Below are positions 51,259 to 61,743 of a DNA stretch of 64,000 nt, piece by piece (position 1 is the stretch's first letter; every line of letters starts with the position of its first letter). The stretch spans positions 1-64,000 of the forward strand of contig JARIAS010000069.1 of the NCBI GenBank assembly GCA_029257745.1. The letters are read 5' to 3'. Both the position numbers and the translations under genes were made by a program. This stretch comes from Candidatus Cryptobacteroides sp. (lineage in GTDB: Bacteria > Bacteroidota > Bacteroidia > Bacteroidales > UBA932). Below the pieces are notes generated by a model. The model did no database searches. It saw only the letters and a list, made by a program, of their open reading frames with translations, and was not told the DNA's origin.

Positions 51259-52077
51259 ATGTATTGGTGGCAGGCTCTATTATTGGGTTTAGTTCAGGGA
51301 TTTACAGAATTTCTACCTGTTAGTAGCAGTGGACACTTAATGCTTATAAGGGAGCTTTTGGGTGTCAATGCTGAGCATTTCTGGGATTTTACTATGACAG
51401 TGCATTTAGCAACTGTGTTGAGTATTATCTGTGTGTTTTATAAGGAAATCTTCTCTCTTTTAAGGGGGCTTCTTGCTTTTAAGTATAATAAAGAAACAGA
51501 TTATGTTTTTAAAATTGTAATATCAGTTATTCCTGCTGCCGCTATCGCTTTATCTTTTAAGCATGTTCTAGATGAAATATTTGAAGGTAGCCTTATAGTT
51601 GTTGCCTTCTCTTTATTGATTACAGCATTTTTGTTACTTTTGTCAGAACTCATAAGTAAGAAAAATATCGCAAAATCTACTAATCTTAAAAGACATAAAT
51701 CTTTGAATGAACTATCATATGTTCAGGCTTTTATTATTGGTATTGCACAGGCTTTTGCTATTCTCCCCGGCTTATCTAGGTCGGGTTCAACAATAGCCAC
51801 AGGCTTGCTCTTAGGTATAAAGCGTTCAGTCGTCGCTCAATTTTCCTTTATGATGGTGATAATACCAATAGTGGGCGAACAGCTATTATCTGTACTGAAA
51901 TCAACAGGAGAGGCTTCAGGTTTAAGCTTTACTACATTAGCTATAGCCTTTATTTCTGCTTTTGTGTCTGGCTTATTTGCTTGTAAACTTATGATAAGCC
52001 TTGTTAAAAAGGCTAGCCTGCTTTATTTTTCAATATATTGTGTTGTTATAGCAGCTATTATATTTATCTTATTCTAA
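51259..52077 (+). CDS. uppP: Undecaprenyl-diphosphatase UppP/BacA
   Basis: GLVQGFTEFLPVSSSGHLML; PGLSRSGSTIATGLLLG. Confidence 0.97.
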   Translation: MYWWQALLLGLVQGFTEFLPVSSSGHLMLIRELLGVNAEHFWDFTMTVHLATVLSIICVFYKEIFSLLRGLLAFKYNKETDYVFKIVISVIPAAAIALSFKHVLDEIFEGSLIVVAFSLLITAFLLLLSELISKKNIAKSTNLKRHKSLNELSYVQAFIIGIAQAFAILPGLSRSGSTIATGLLLGIKRSVVAQFSFMMVIIPIVGEQLLSVLKSTGEASGLSFTTLAIAFISAFVSGLFACKLMISLVKKASLLYFSIYCVVIAAIIFILF

Positions 52078-52823
52078 TGCAAGAAAGGGTTCTAACATAT
52101 TTTGTATCAGATGTGCACTTAGGTTTAGAAATCTCTAATCCCATACTTAGAGAAAAGCGTTTTTGTACATTCTTGCAGTCAATAGATAAAAAGAGGACGG
52201 AATCTTTATATATGTTGGGAGATGTATGGGACTTTTGGTATGAATATAAAAATCTTGTACCTAAGGGCTATGTAAAAGTCTTTGCTGCTTTGGTAGACTT
52301 GATTGAGTCTGGAGTAAAAGTGTATTTTGTCAAAGGTAATCATGATGCCTGGATAGGGGATTATTTTACAAGCTTGGGTATTATTGTTTTGAATGAGATA
52401 GTCTATACAAATATTGGTGTCGAGAATTTTTGTTTGGCACATGGTGATGGCTTAGGGAGAGGTTTGTACTCGTATAAATTTATGAAATCTCTCTTTTCAT
52501 CTAAAGTCCTGAAATATCTTGTAGATTTGTTACCTACAAGTTGGCTGTTTTCAATAGCAATGTCTTGGTCAAAAAGAAGTCGCTTATCTCGTTCACATTC
52601 TTATGTTTTTAATAATGAAAAAGAGCCCTTGTATAATTGGGCGTTGAATTATTCAACGACAAATAAGGTGGATTATTTTATTTTTGGTCATTTTCATACA
52701 GAGGTTTCATTGCAATTAAGTACTAACGCAAGATTTTATATAATGAAAGACTGGATTAAGGACTCTTATTTTTTAGAGTACAATGCTATATCTAAAAGCT
52801 TAGTTGCTAAGACTCATCTTTAG
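52077..52823 (+). CDS. lpxH: UDP-2,3-diacylglucosamine diphosphatase-like metallophosphoesterase (LpxH-type)
   Basis: FVSDVHLG, GDVWDFW, KGNHDAW, AHGDG, FGHFHTE motifs. Confidence 0.88.
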   Translation: MQERVLTYFVSDVHLGLEISNPILREKRFCTFLQSIDKKRTESLYMLGDVWDFWYEYKNLVPKGYVKVFAALVDLIESGVKVYFVKGNHDAWIGDYFTSLGIIVLNEIVYTNIGVENFCLAHGDGLGRGLYSYKFMKSLFSSKVLKYLVDLLPTSWLFSIAMSWSKRSRLSRSHSYVFNNEKEPLYNWALNYSTTNKVDYFIFGHFHTEVSLQLSTNARFYIMKDWIKDSYFLEYNAISKSLVAKTHL

Positions 52824-53442
52824 GATAGCTTCCAAATACTTGGTAGTAAAGATGATTGTATCCACCAGCTTCCCATATTTTAATAAGTTCCTCTGTCTCT
52901 TTATCATCACCTTCAGGGTCATATTTTTTCTTAAGATCAGAGCCAAACAGTTTGGCCACTCCTTGCCAGAAGCCAGCAGTAAACCAGTTCTTATATTCTT
53001 TAATTATACTATAAGAGGAGCGTCCAACCTCTCTATCTATAAGTCTAATAAGAAGTTTCCCTTGAGAGATGCTCATATTCTTCATTTTCTGTGCATAGGA
53101 CTTAAACAGATTGTCCTGTACAGTGTTTATATAAGCTTTTCTATCTCTTCCTTTAATATTTCTACTTTTGAGGGTACTGTCAGTTTTATTTAGTATGAAC
53201 CTAGCTTTTAGAGCATATGGGTATACTTTCCCAAAATTATAAACGAGCTTATAGTGTTTTCGCCAGTTTTTTACTTTTTTAAAGCCCCAAACTCCAGAAG
53301 CCCTTATATTATCAATGTATACAGTGTCTTTCCCTATCACCCTATATTTCATAATCGCTCTATTATTTTGAGAATAAAGAGTGTAGTTAAACGCATATAG
53401 CAGTATTGTAATTAATAGTAATATGTGCATTCTTCTCTGCAT
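52807..53442 (-). CDS. DUF4294 protein
   Basis: YRVIGKDTVYIDNIRASGVW; KLLIRLIDREVGRSSYSIIKEYKNWFTAGFWQGVAKLFGSDLKKKYDPEGDDKETEELI. Confidence 0.87.
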   Translation of the reverse strand: MQRRMHILLLITILLYAFNYTLYSQNNRAIMKYRVIGKDTVYIDNIRASGVWGFKKVKNWRKHYKLVYNFGKVYPYALKARFILNKTDSTLKSRNIKGRDRKAYINTVQDNLFKSYAQKMKNMSISQGKLLIRLIDREVGRSSYSIIKEYKNWFTAGFWQGVAKLFGSDLKKKYDPEGDDKETEELIKIWEAGGYNHLYYQVFGSYPKDES

Positions 53443-53594
53443 GATGCAAATTTAGCAATTTATAATTATAGCCTATATTGTATAGTCGAAAATATCTAAA
53501 TATTTTTTATAAGTGTGTATGTAAATAACTGTGTATCAAATTTATGACCTTATAAAAATTGTGTAGAAAATATGTTAAAATATTTTTAAAATTA

Positions 53595-53624
53595 TTTGTT
53601 TTTAAGATATTTTTTGTATCTTTG
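53595..53624 (+). promoter_or_regulatory. Promoter of rplP-led operon
   Basis: TTTG - 18 nt - TATCTTTG. Confidence 0.75.
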
Positions 53625-53630
53625 CAATCC

Positions 53631-53713
53631 CTAAAGTGGATAGCAGTAAGCCCAACCGACTGATATTCAGATAGATGGGGATTTGGGAATATTTTTTATA
53701 AAGTAATACAGCA
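53631..53713 (+). promoter_or_regulatory. Structured 5' leader of rplP operon
   Basis: CTGA-tat-TCAG nested in CCCAA...TTGGG; alternative CCCA/TGGG pairing; downstream ATATTTTTTAT. Confidence 0.45.
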
Positions 53714-54133
53714 ATGTTACAACCAAAAAAAACTAAGTTTAGAAGGGAACAAAAGAACGTGATGAAGGGTATGGCTCAAAGGGGTCATCAGTTAGCCTTT
53801 GGTTCATTTGGATTGAAAACCCTTGAAAATTGTTGGCTTACAGCACAGCAGATAGAAGCTGCTCGTCAGGCGATTACTCGTCGTATGAATCGTGAGGGGC
53901 AGGTTTGGATTAGAGTTTTTCCTGCAAAGCCTTATACAAGAAAACCTTTGGATACTCGTATGGGTAAGGGTAAAGGTGATCCTCAGGGATTTGTTTGCCC
54001 TATTACTCCAGGTAGAATTTTATTTGAGGCTGAAGGAGTGGCTTTAGAGATTGCAAAAGAAGCAATGCGTTTGGCTGCTAATAAGTTACCAGTTGCGACA
54101 AAGTTTATTGTTCGCAGGGATTATGTTGAATAG
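53714..54133 (+). CDS. rplP: 50S ribosomal protein L16
   Basis: [32 protein letters not shown]. Confidence 0.98.
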   Translation: MLQPKKTKFRREQKNVMKGMAQRGHQLAFGSFGLKTLENCWLTAQQIEAARQAITRRMNREGQVWIRVFPAKPYTRKPLDTRMGKGKGDPQGFVCPITPGRILFEAEGVALEIAKEAMRLAANKLPVATKFIVRRDYVE

Positions 54134-54150
54134 ATTAATGGAGAATTGAT

Positions 54151-54348
54151 ATGAAAGCGTCAGAAGTACGTGAGATGTCCATTGCAGATTTGCAGGACCG
54201 TATAGGGGTGGAAACTCAAAGGCTTAATAGTATGAGAATTAATCACGCTATTTCTCCATTAGAGAATACATCCGAATTTAATAAGATCAGAAAAGATATA
54301 GCTCGTATGAAGACTATTCTTGCTGAGAAAGAAAAGGAACAGAACTAA
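54151..54348 (+). CDS. rpmC: 50S ribosomal protein L29
   Basis: Order; [16 protein letters not shown]. Confidence 0.96.
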   Translation: MKASEVREMSIADLQDRIGVETQRLNSMRINHAISPLENTSEFNKIRKDIARMKTILAEKEKEQN

Positions 54349-54359
54349 ATAAATGCCCC

Positions 54360-54614
54360 ATGGAAAGAAATCTTCGTAAGGAAAGAATAGGTATGGTAGT
54401 CAGCAATAAGATGGAAAAGACTATTGTAGTGGCTGTCGAGATTAGAGAAAAACACCCTATTTACGGCAAGTTCGTTAAAAAGACCACCAAATTAGTTGCT
54501 GCAGATGAGAAAAATGAGTGTAGTATTGGCGATAAAGTTCGTCTAATGGAGACTCGTCCTCTAAGCAAGACTAAGAGATGGAGATTAGTAGAAATTGTAG
54601 AAAAAGTTAAATAG
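54360..54614 (+). CDS. rpsQ: 30S ribosomal protein S17
   Basis: [24 protein letters not shown]. Confidence 0.98.
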   Translation: MERNLRKERIGMVVSNKMEKTIVVAVEIREKHPIYGKFVKKTTKLVAADEKNECSIGDKVRLMETRPLSKTKRWRLVEIVEKVK

Positions 54615-54616
54615 CG

Positions 54617-54982
54617 ATGATACAGCAGGAAACACGTTTACAGGTGGCTGACAATAGCGGTGCAAAGGAAGTTCTTTGTATCAGAGTATTGGGAGGTACA
54701 AACCACCGTTATGCTACAGTAGGTGATAAAATCGTTGTAGCAGTTAAGAGTGCTATTGCGGGTGGTGATGCCAAGAAAGGCTCAGTATCTAAGGCTGTAG
54801 TAGTACGTACAAAAAAGGAAATTCGTAGAGCGGATGGATCTTACATTCGTTTCGATGATAATGCTTGTGTTCTTCTTAATAATGCAGGAGAACTAAAAGG
54901 CACACGTATCTTTGGCCCTGTGGCAAGAGAGTTGCGTGAGAATTATATGAAGATCGTTTCACTAGCACCAGAGGTTCTATAA
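54617..54982 (+). CDS. rplN: 50S ribosomal protein L14
   Basis: [27 protein letters not shown]. Confidence 0.99.
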   Translation: MIQQETRLQVADNSGAKEVLCIRVLGGTNHRYATVGDKIVVAVKSAIAGGDAKKGSVSKAVVVRTKKEIRRADGSYIRFDDNACVLLNNAGELKGTRIFGPVARELRENYMKIVSLAPEVL

Positions 54983-54993
54983 AAATAAGCATC

Positions 54994-55317
54994 ATGAAAA
55001 AAATTCATATTAAGAAAGGTGATATAGTATATGTTAATGCTGGAAACGACAAGCATAAAACAGGAAAGGTGTTAGAAGTTATACCTTCTAAAGACCGTGT
55101 AGTTGTAGAAGGTGTTAATATAGTTAGCAAGCATACAAAGCCAAATGCAAAGCAGCCACAAGGTGGTATTATTAAACAAGAGGCTTCGATACATATATCT
55201 AACGTACAGCATCTAGACCCATCTAGTTCAAAGCCTGTTCCAACAAGAATAGGACGTAAATTTGTTGATGGAAAGAAGCTTCGTTATGCTAAAAAATCTG
55301 GACAGGAGATCAAATAG
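54994..55317 (+). CDS. rplX: 50S ribosomal protein L24
   Basis: [23 protein letters not shown]; order. Confidence 0.98.
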   Translation: MKKIHIKKGDIVYVNAGNDKHKTGKVLEVIPSKDRVVVEGVNIVSKHTKPNAKQPQGGIIKQEASIHISNVQHLDPSSSKPVPTRIGRKFVDGKKLRYAKKSGQEIK

Positions 55318-55319
55318 TT

Positions 55320-55919
55320 ATGGCAAAGAATAATAAAGAAACTGTAGTGGCTCAGGCTTTACCTGCAGGATATGTACCTTCATTGAAGAAGGTTTACAAG
55401 GAGGAAATTGTACCTGCAATGATGAAGCAGTTCTCTTATACAACTGTTATGCAGGTGCCAAAACTACTTAAGATTACTATTAATGAAGGAGTAGGAGATG
55501 CTACTCAGGATAAGAAGTTGGTAGAAGAATCAGCTCAAGAACTATCTATGATAGTTGGACAAAAGGCTGTATTAACTACATCAAAGAAGGATATTTCTAA
55601 CTTTAAGCTTCGTAAAGGAATGCCAATTGGTGTTAAGGTTACACTACGTGCAACTAAGATGTATGAGTTCTTAGAGAGATTGATTAGAATATCACTTCCT
55701 CGTATCCGTGATTTTAATGGTATTTCTGAGAAATTAGATGGTAGAGGTAATTATACTCTAGGTATTAAGGAGCAAATTATCTTCCCAGAAGTAGATATGG
55801 ATAAGAACCCAAGAGTTCATGGAATGGAAATAACTTTTGTTACCTCAGCTAATACTGATGAGGAGGCTTATGAGCTATTAAAACAATTTGGTTTGCCATT
55901 CAAGAAACATAACAACTAA
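55320..55919 (+). CDS. rplE: 50S ribosomal protein L5
   Basis: [15 protein letters not shown]; order. Confidence 0.98.
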   Translation: MAKNNKETVVAQALPAGYVPSLKKVYKEEIVPAMMKQFSYTTVMQVPKLLKITINEGVGDATQDKKLVEESAQELSMIVGQKAVLTTSKKDISNFKLRKGMPIGVKVTLRATKMYEFLERLIRISLPRIRDFNGISEKLDGRGNYTLGIKEQIIFPEVDMDKNPRVHGMEITFVTSANTDEEAYELLKQFGLPFKKHNN

Positions 55920-55930
55920 AAAATTAAGAA

Positions 55931-56200
55931 ATGGCAAAAGAATCAATGAAAGCACGTGAAGTAAAACGTGCAAAATTAGTTGCAAAATATGCCGAAAAGA
56001 GAAGGGCTTTAAAAGAAGCTGGTGATTGGGTAGCATTAGATAAGTTGCCTAAGAACTCTTCAGCAGTGCGTATGCATAATCGCTGTTCTCTTACTGGTCG
56101 TCCTAAGGGATATATGAGAGCATTTGGACTTAGCCGTATTCAGTTCCGTGAAATGGCAAGTAATGGTCTTATTCCTGGAGTTAAAAAGGCAAGTTGGTAA
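55931..56200 (+). CDS. rpsN: 30S ribosomal protein S14 (long, zinc-free type)
   Basis: [42 protein letters not shown]. Confidence 0.98.
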   Translation: MAKESMKAREVKRAKLVAKYAEKRRALKEAGDWVALDKLPKNSSAVRMHNRCSLTGRPKGYMRAFGLSRIQFREMASNGLIPGVKKASW

Positions 56201-56280
56201 TTGCCTTATAAAATAGAATTTATTATTAACAATCGGATATCGGATATATTTAATATATCGGTTCTAAAAAATTAAAAGAA

Positions 56281-56676
56281 ATGACTGATCCAATTGCAGA
56301 TTTTCTAACAAGAATTCGCAATGCTTACCGTGCTGGTAACAAGGTTGTTGAGATTCCTTCTTCAAAGTTGAAGGTGGCTATGACTCAAATCTTATGCGAA
56401 AAAGGTTATATCCTTAGTTACAAAGTAATTGAAGGAAATCCTGGAAATACAATTAAAATCGCTTTGAAGTATCACCCTCAGACAAAAGAGGCTGCGATTA
56501 AGGGTATTGATAGAGTATCAAAACCTGGTTTAAGAAAATACTCTGACGTTAAAGATATGCCAAGAGTATTGAATGGTTTAGGTATTGCTATCCTAACAAC
56601 TTCAAAGGGTGTCATCACTGACAAAGAAGCTAAGGCTCTTAATGTTGGAGGTGAAGTAATATGTTATGTTTATTAA
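56281..56676 (+). CDS. rpsH: 30S ribosomal protein S8
   Basis: MTDPIADFLTRIRNAYRAG. Confidence 0.98.
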   Translation: MTDPIADFLTRIRNAYRAGNKVVEIPSSKLKVAMTQILCEKGYILSYKVIEGNPGNTIKIALKYHPQTKEAAIKGIDRVSKPGLRKYSDVKDMPRVLNGLGIAILTTSKGVITDKEAKALNVGGEVICYVY

Positions 56677-56694
56677 TTTAATCAAAATTAAGTA

Positions 56695-57255
56695 ATGTCA
56701 AGAATTGGTAAATTACCTGTAAGCCTTCCGGAAAAGGTAAGTGTAGAGCTTTTACCTGGCAACGTTGTAAAGGTTAAAGGACCTCTTGGTGAGCTTTCTC
56801 AGAAAGTAGATAGAGATATCACTGTCACTATTGAGGATAACGAAATCAAATTCACTCGTCCGACTGATAAGCCAAGACATCGTTCTATGCATGGTTTGTA
56901 TCGTGCCTTAATCAACAATATGGTTATCGGTGTATCAAAAGGATATGAAACTAAACAAGAGTTAGTTGGTGTGGGTTATAAAGTGGCTGTTCAAGGTCAA
57001 ATAGTAAACTTCTCTTTGGGATATTCTCATGATATTCAACTTATGTTGCCAAAGGAAATTACAGCAGAGGCTAGTGCAGTTAAGAAAGGTGAGAATCCTG
57101 TTTTAGTTATGAAGAGCATAGATAAACAGCTTCTAGGTCAAGTAGCTGCTAAGGTTCGTTCGTTACGTAAGCCTGAACCATATAAGGGCAAGGGTATTAA
57201 GTTTGTTGGAGAACAACTTCGTCGTAAAGCTGGTAAGACTGCTGGTGCTAAATAA
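56695..57255 (+). CDS. rplF: 50S ribosomal protein L6
   Basis: MSRIGKLPVSLPEKV; EPYKGKGIKFVGE. Confidence 0.98.
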   Translation: MSRIGKLPVSLPEKVSVELLPGNVVKVKGPLGELSQKVDRDITVTIEDNEIKFTRPTDKPRHRSMHGLYRALINNMVIGVSKGYETKQELVGVGYKVAVQGQIVNFSLGYSHDIQLMLPKEITAEASAVKKGENPVLVMKSIDKQLLGQVAAKVRSLRKPEPYKGKGIKFVGEQLRRKAGKTAGAK

Positions 57256-57270
57256 TAGGAGGAACGAATT

Positions 57271-57633
57271 ATGGCAATGAATAAAGTACAAAGAAGAAAA
57301 AGAATCCACTATCGCATACGTAAGCATGTTAATGGAACAGCAGAAAGACCTAGGCTTGTGGTGTTCAGAAGTAACAAAAATATTTATGTTCAGGTAGTTG
57401 ATGATGAGCAGGCTATAACACTAGCTGCTGCTGCATCAAATGATAAGGCTCTAATAGTTGAGTGCAAAGGCAAATCTAAAAGCGAGGTTGCTGCTATTGT
57501 AGGAAAAGCTATTGCAGAGCGTGCAATACAAAAAGGTATATCACAAGTATCTTTTGACCGTGGAGGTTATCTATATCACGGTAGAGTTCAAAGTTTGGCT
57601 GATGCTGCCCGTGAAGGCGGTCTTAAATTTTAA
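57271..57633 (+). CDS. rplR: 50S ribosomal protein L18
   Basis: [34 protein letters not shown]. Confidence 0.98.
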   Translation: MAMNKVQRRKRIHYRIRKHVNGTAERPRLVVFRSNKNIYVQVVDDEQAITLAAAASNDKALIVECKGKSKSEVAAIVGKAIAERAIQKGISQVSFDRGGYLYHGRVQSLADAAREGGLKF

Positions 57634-57641
57634 TCGAGGCT

Positions 57642-58160
57642 ATGGCAAAAACAAATATTAAAAGAGTAAAGACAACAGAGCTTGAGCTAAAAGACAGGCT
57701 TGTATCCATTCAGAGAGTAACAAAGGTTACAAAGGGTGGTCGTCATTTCCGTTTTGCAGCTATCGTTGTAGTAGGAGATGAAAATGGCGTTGTAGGTTAT
57801 GGTCTTGGTAAGGCAAATGAGGTTACAGCAGCTATTCAAAAAGGAGTAGAAGATGCTAAGAAGAATTTAGTTAAGATTCCTCTTATTAATACTACTATTC
57901 CTCACGAGCAGACAGCAAGATTTGGAGGTGCTGAGGTATTTATGAAACCAGCTGCTCCTGGTACCGGTGTTAAAGCTGGTGGTGCTATGCGTGCAGTATT
58001 TGAATCTGTGGGTATCCAAAATGTATTGGCAAAATCTAAGGGCTCATCTAACCCTCATAACCTTGTAAAGGCTACAGTAGTTGCATTGGAGCAAATGCGT
58101 GATGCTTATACTGTTGCTGGTCTACGCGGTATTCCAATGAGTAAAGTATTTAATGGATAG
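57642..58160 (+). CDS. rpsE: 30S ribosomal protein S5
   Basis: [31 protein letters not shown]. Confidence 0.98.
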   Translation: MAKTNIKRVKTTELELKDRLVSIQRVTKVTKGGRHFRFAAIVVVGDENGVVGYGLGKANEVTAAIQKGVEDAKKNLVKIPLINTTIPHEQTARFGGAEVFMKPAAPGTGVKAGGAMRAVFESVGIQNVLAKSKGSSNPHNLVKATVVALEQMRDAYTVAGLRGIPMSKVFNG

Positions 58161-58171
58161 GAGAGAGACAG

Positions 58172-58351
58172 ATGGCAAAATATAAGATTACACAGGTAAG
58201 AAGTAAAAATGGAGCTACCAAGAGGCAGATAGCTAATTTGCAATCTCTAGGTCTTCGTAAAATGCACCAAACAGTTGAGGTTGAGAAGAATCCTATATCA
58301 GAAGGTATGATCAAGAAGGTTCACCACCTCTTAGTTGTTGAAGAAATTTAA
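58172..58351 (+). CDS. rpmD: 50S ribosomal protein L30 (59 aa, below ORF-track cut-off)
   Basis: Read directly: MAKYKITQVRSKNGATKRQIANLQSLGLRKMHQTVEVEKNPISEGMIKKVHHLLVVEEI. Confidence 0.96.
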   Translation: MAKYKITQVRSKNGATKRQIANLQSLGLRKMHQTVEVEKNPISEGMIKKVHHLLVVEEI

Positions 58352-58367
58352 TTTGGAGGAAACAGAG

Positions 58368-58817
58368 ATGAAATTGCATGATCTTAGACCTGCTAAAGGT
58401 TCAACTAAAACTTCAAAAAGAGTCGGTCGTGGACAAGGCTCTGGTAAAGGTGGTACTGCTACACGTGGTACAAAAGGAGCACAAGCACGTGCAGGTTATT
58501 CACATAAACTAGGTTTTGAAGGTGGTCAGATGCCAATTCAAAGAAGATTACCTAAGTTTGGATTTACAAATCCTAACAGAATAGAGTTCTGTCCTGTTAA
58601 TGTTGAAAGCCTTCAGTCTTTTGCAGAAAAAACTGGTATAAATGTAATTACACCAGAGGTTCTAATAGAGGCTGGTCTAGCATCTAAAAATTCACTAATC
58701 AAGGTTCTTGGTAATGGTGAATTAAAAGTAAAACTCGAGGTAACAGCTGATGCTTTCTCAAAGTCTGCAATCGAAAAGATTGAAGCAGTAGGAGGTAAGG
58801 CAACAATTGAGGAATAA
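58368..58817 (+). CDS. rplO: 50S ribosomal protein L15
   Basis: MKLHDLRPAKGSTKTSKRVGRGQGSGKGGTATRGTKG; start revised to the ATG after GGAGG. Confidence 0.97.
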   Translation: MKLHDLRPAKGSTKTSKRVGRGQGSGKGGTATRGTKGAQARAGYSHKLGFEGGQMPIQRRLPKFGFTNPNRIEFCPVNVESLQSFAEKTGINVITPEVLIEAGLASKNSLIKVLGNGELKVKLEVTADAFSKSAIEKIEAVGGKATIEE

Positions 58818-58818
58818 A

Positions 58819-60159
58819 ATGAAGAAATTTATTGAAACAATAAAAAACATCTTCAAGATAGAAGAGTTACGCAAGAGGCTCGTGTATACGTTCCTCTTGG
58901 TACTCGTTTATCGTATAGGCTCGTTTGTCGTGTTGCCAGGTATAGATGCAGCACAATTAGCGGAGCTTCAGAGTAATACTAAGGATGGTCTAGTTGGCCT
59001 GCTTAATATGTTCTCTGGTGGAGCCTTCGGTAATGCTTCTATCTTTGCATTAGGTGTTATGCCGTACATCTCGGCATCAATCGTGATTCAGCTTTTGGGT
59101 ATGTTCGTCCCTTATTTTAAGAAATTGCAATATGAAGGAGAGAGCGGACGTAGAAAGATGAATCAACTAACAAGGTATCTGACTATAGCTATTTTGGCAG
59201 TTCAGTGTCCTATGTACATAACAACAATACATAATACAATACCTGAGAGTGCCTTTGTTGCAGTTAAATCTCTAGGTTGGACAGACTTCTCTTTCTATAC
59301 AATGGCGACATTGATATTGATGGCAGGTTCTATGTTTGTTGTTTGGTTAGGAGAACGTATTACAGATAGAGGAATAGGTAATGGTATTTCTCTGTTGATT
59401 ATGATAGGTATAGTTGCACGTTTACCTTATGCTTTAACAGCAGAGATAGGCTCAAAGCTAGATTCAAGTAGCAACGGTGGTTTGTTATTACTTTTAGCAG
59501 AATTTGTCTTCCTTTTCTTTGTCTTTGTGGCAGCAATAGCCTTGGTTCAAGCAGTAAGAAAGGTTCCTGTACAATATGCTAAAAGAGTAATGGGTAACAA
59601 GATGATTGGAGGAGTCAGAGAGTATATTCCTCTAAAGATTAATGCTGCAGGTGTTATGCCAATCATTTTTGCTCAAGCTTTAATGCTATTCCCATTGCTA
59701 TTCTCTAGATGGGAGGCAACGAGAGGACTTGCAACAACATTGGGAGACTATACTGGAGTATGGTATAACCTAATCTTTGGTTTCCTAGTTGTTATTTTTA
59801 CATACTTCTATACAGCTGTAACTGTTAACCCTACAATGATGGCAGATGATATGAAGAAAAGAGGTGGCTTTATTCCTGGTGTTAAACCTGGAAGAAAAAC
59901 AATGGAATACTTAGATGCAATATTATCTAAGGTTACATTACCAGGCTCTATTTTCTTAGCACTTATTGCTATATTACCAGCATTTGCTACAGTAATGGGT
60001 GTTAACAACCAGTTTGCAAGTTTTTATGGAGGAACATCTCTATTGATTCTTGTAGGAGTTGTTCTAGATACTCTACAACAGATAGAGGGTATGTTATTGT
60101 TGCGTCACTATGACGGTTTGATGAAAACTGGTCGTCTGAGTGGACGTTCTGGAATGTAA
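58819..60159 (+). CDS. secY: Preprotein translocase subunit SecY
   Basis: MKKFIETIKNIFKIEELRKRLVYTFLLVLVYRIGSFVVLPGID. Confidence 0.98.
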   Translation: MKKFIETIKNIFKIEELRKRLVYTFLLVLVYRIGSFVVLPGIDAAQLAELQSNTKDGLVGLLNMFSGGAFGNASIFALGVMPYISASIVIQLLGMFVPYFKKLQYEGESGRRKMNQLTRYLTIAILAVQCPMYITTIHNTIPESAFVAVKSLGWTDFSFYTMATLILMAGSMFVVWLGERITDRGIGNGISLLIMIGIVARLPYALTAEIGSKLDSSSNGGLLLLLAEFVFLFFVFVAAIALVQAVRKVPVQYAKRVMGNKMIGGVREYIPLKINAAGVMPIIFAQALMLFPLLFSRWEATRGLATTLGDYTGVWYNLIFGFLVVIFTYFYTAVTVNPTMMADDMKKRGGFIPGVKPGRKTMEYLDAILSKVTLPGSIFLALIAILPAFATVMGVNNQFASFYGGTSLLILVGVVLDTLQQIEGMLLLRHYDGLMKTGRLSGRSGM

Positions 60160-60173
60160 TTTTAATAGATAAA

Positions 60174-60956
60174 ATGATGGTAAGACCTAAGACAGAAGAG
60201 GAAATAGAATTACTTCGTTATAATGGAAAGTTAGTGTCAATGGCATTAGCTGAAGTCGGTAAACATATCGCCCCAGGTGTGACAACTAAAGAGTTGGATA
60301 GGGTGGCTGAGACTTTTATCCGTGATAATGGAGCTATTCCTAATTTTTTAGGTTATGGTGGCTTTCCTGCTTCTATTTGTTCATCAGTAAACGATGTAGT
60401 TGTTCATGGAATCCCTTCAAATTATGTCTTAAAAGAAGGTGATATTGTATCAGTTGATTTAGGAACAATATATAAAGGTTATAATGGAGATTCAGCTTAT
60501 ACTTTTCCTGTTGGTGAAGTAGATGAGCAGACCAGGAAGCTCCTTGATGTAACAAAAGAATCTTTGTATAAGGGTATTGAGGCAGCGATAGCTGGAAATC
60601 GTACTGGAGATATTGGACACGCGGTACAATCGTATGCAGAGTCTTTTGGCTTTGGCGTAGTGCGAGAGTTAGAAGGTCATGGTATAGGCAAGAATATGCA
60701 CGAACGTCCTGGAGTTCCTAATTATGGAAGACGAGGACATGGTGTTAAACTTGAGGATGGTATGACTATCTGTATAGAGCCTATGATTACAGCAGGAAAT
60801 AGGGCAGTGTACGTTGCAAAAAACGGTTGGGATATATACACTGCAGATCATAAGAATGCTGCACATTATGAGCTTACGGTTGTTGTACGAAAAGGACAGG
60901 CCGAGTTGTTATCATCATTTGAATTTATTGAGAATAACAGTAGTATTAAATTTTAA
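60174..60956 (+). CDS. map: Type I methionyl aminopeptidase
   Basis: VNDVVVHGIPS, GHGIGKNMHERPGVPNYG, EPMI. Confidence 0.97.
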   Translation: MMVRPKTEEEIELLRYNGKLVSMALAEVGKHIAPGVTTKELDRVAETFIRDNGAIPNFLGYGGFPASICSSVNDVVVHGIPSNYVLKEGDIVSVDLGTIYKGYNGDSAYTFPVGEVDEQTRKLLDVTKESLYKGIEAAIAGNRTGDIGHAVQSYAESFGFGVVRELEGHGIGKNMHERPGVPNYGRRGHGVKLEDGMTICIEPMITAGNRAVYVAKNGWDIYTADHKNAAHYELTVVVRKGQAELLSSFEFIENNSSIKF

Positions 60957-60968
60957 AGTGGTATTTTA

Positions 60969-61187
60969 ATGTCAAAACAAGCAGCAATAGAGCAGGACGG
61001 AGTAATAGTTGAGACTCTCCCAAATGCTATGTTCAAAGTTGAATTGGAGAATGGACATGTTATCCTTGCCCATATCTCAGGAAAGATGAGACAGAATTTT
61101 ATACATATTCTTCTCGGAGATAGAGTGAAGGTGGAAATGTCACCTTATGATTTAAGTAAAGGACGTATCAACTTCAGATATAAATAA
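60969..61187 (+). CDS. infA: Translation initiation factor IF-1
   Basis: [58 protein letters not shown]. Confidence 0.99.
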   Translation: MSKQAAIEQDGVIVETLPNAMFKVELENGHVILAHISGKMRQNFIHILLGDRVKVEMSPYDLSKGRINFRYK

Positions 61188-61200
61188 AATAAATTGCAAT

Positions 61201-61317
61201 ATGAAAGTAAAAGCATCCATCAAGAAACGCAGTGAGGATTGTAAAATCGTAAGACGTAAAGGTCATCTTTATGTGATTTGTAAAAAGAATCCTAAGTTTA
61301 AAATGCGTCAAGGATAA
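61201..61317 (+). CDS. rpmJ: 50S ribosomal protein L36 (38 aa, not in ORF track)
   Basis: Read directly: [38 protein letters not shown]. Confidence 0.97.
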   Translation: MKVKASIKKRSEDCKIVRRKGHLYVICKKNPKFKMRQG

Positions 61318-61352
61318 TATTCAGTTGTATAACAAATAAAGTTAATATAATT

Positions 61353-61730
61353 ATGGCAAGAATAGCCGGTGTTGATTTACCAAATAATAAAAGAGGAGAG
61401 ATAGGTTTAACCTATATCTTCGGTATCGGCCGCTCATCAGCAAAGAAAATCCTTGATGCTTGCGGTATTGATTATGACACCAAGGTCAGCGAATGGGACG
61501 ATGATCAACTTTCTAAAATCCGTTCAGTAATATCGAATGAGTTTAAGATAGAAGGTGAATTACGTTCAAGCATTCAAATGAACATAAAACGTCTAATGGA
61601 TATCGGTTGCTACAGGGGTATTCGTCACCGTATTGGGCTTCCTGTTCGTGGTCAAAGTACTAAGAACAATGCTCGTACTAGAAAGGGTAAGAAGAAGACT
61701 GTTGCAAATAAGAAGAAGGCAACTAAATAA
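61353..61730 (+). CDS. rpsM: 30S ribosomal protein S13
   Basis: [27 protein letters not shown]. Confidence 0.99.
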   Translation: MARIAGVDLPNNKRGEIGLTYIFGIGRSSAKKILDACGIDYDTKVSEWDDDQLSKIRSVISNEFKIEGELRSSIQMNIKRLMDIGCYRGIRHRIGLPVRGQSTKNNARTRKGKKKTVANKKKATK

Positions 61731-61743
61731 AAACTGATGAATT

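Noticed and set aside
43271-53442. Genomic island or mobile element between the ribosomal half-operons
   Set aside because: All genes are chromosomal housekeeping or conserved Bacteroidota genes; no integrase, transposase, tRNA or direct repeats at the edges. Rearrangement is a better explanation.
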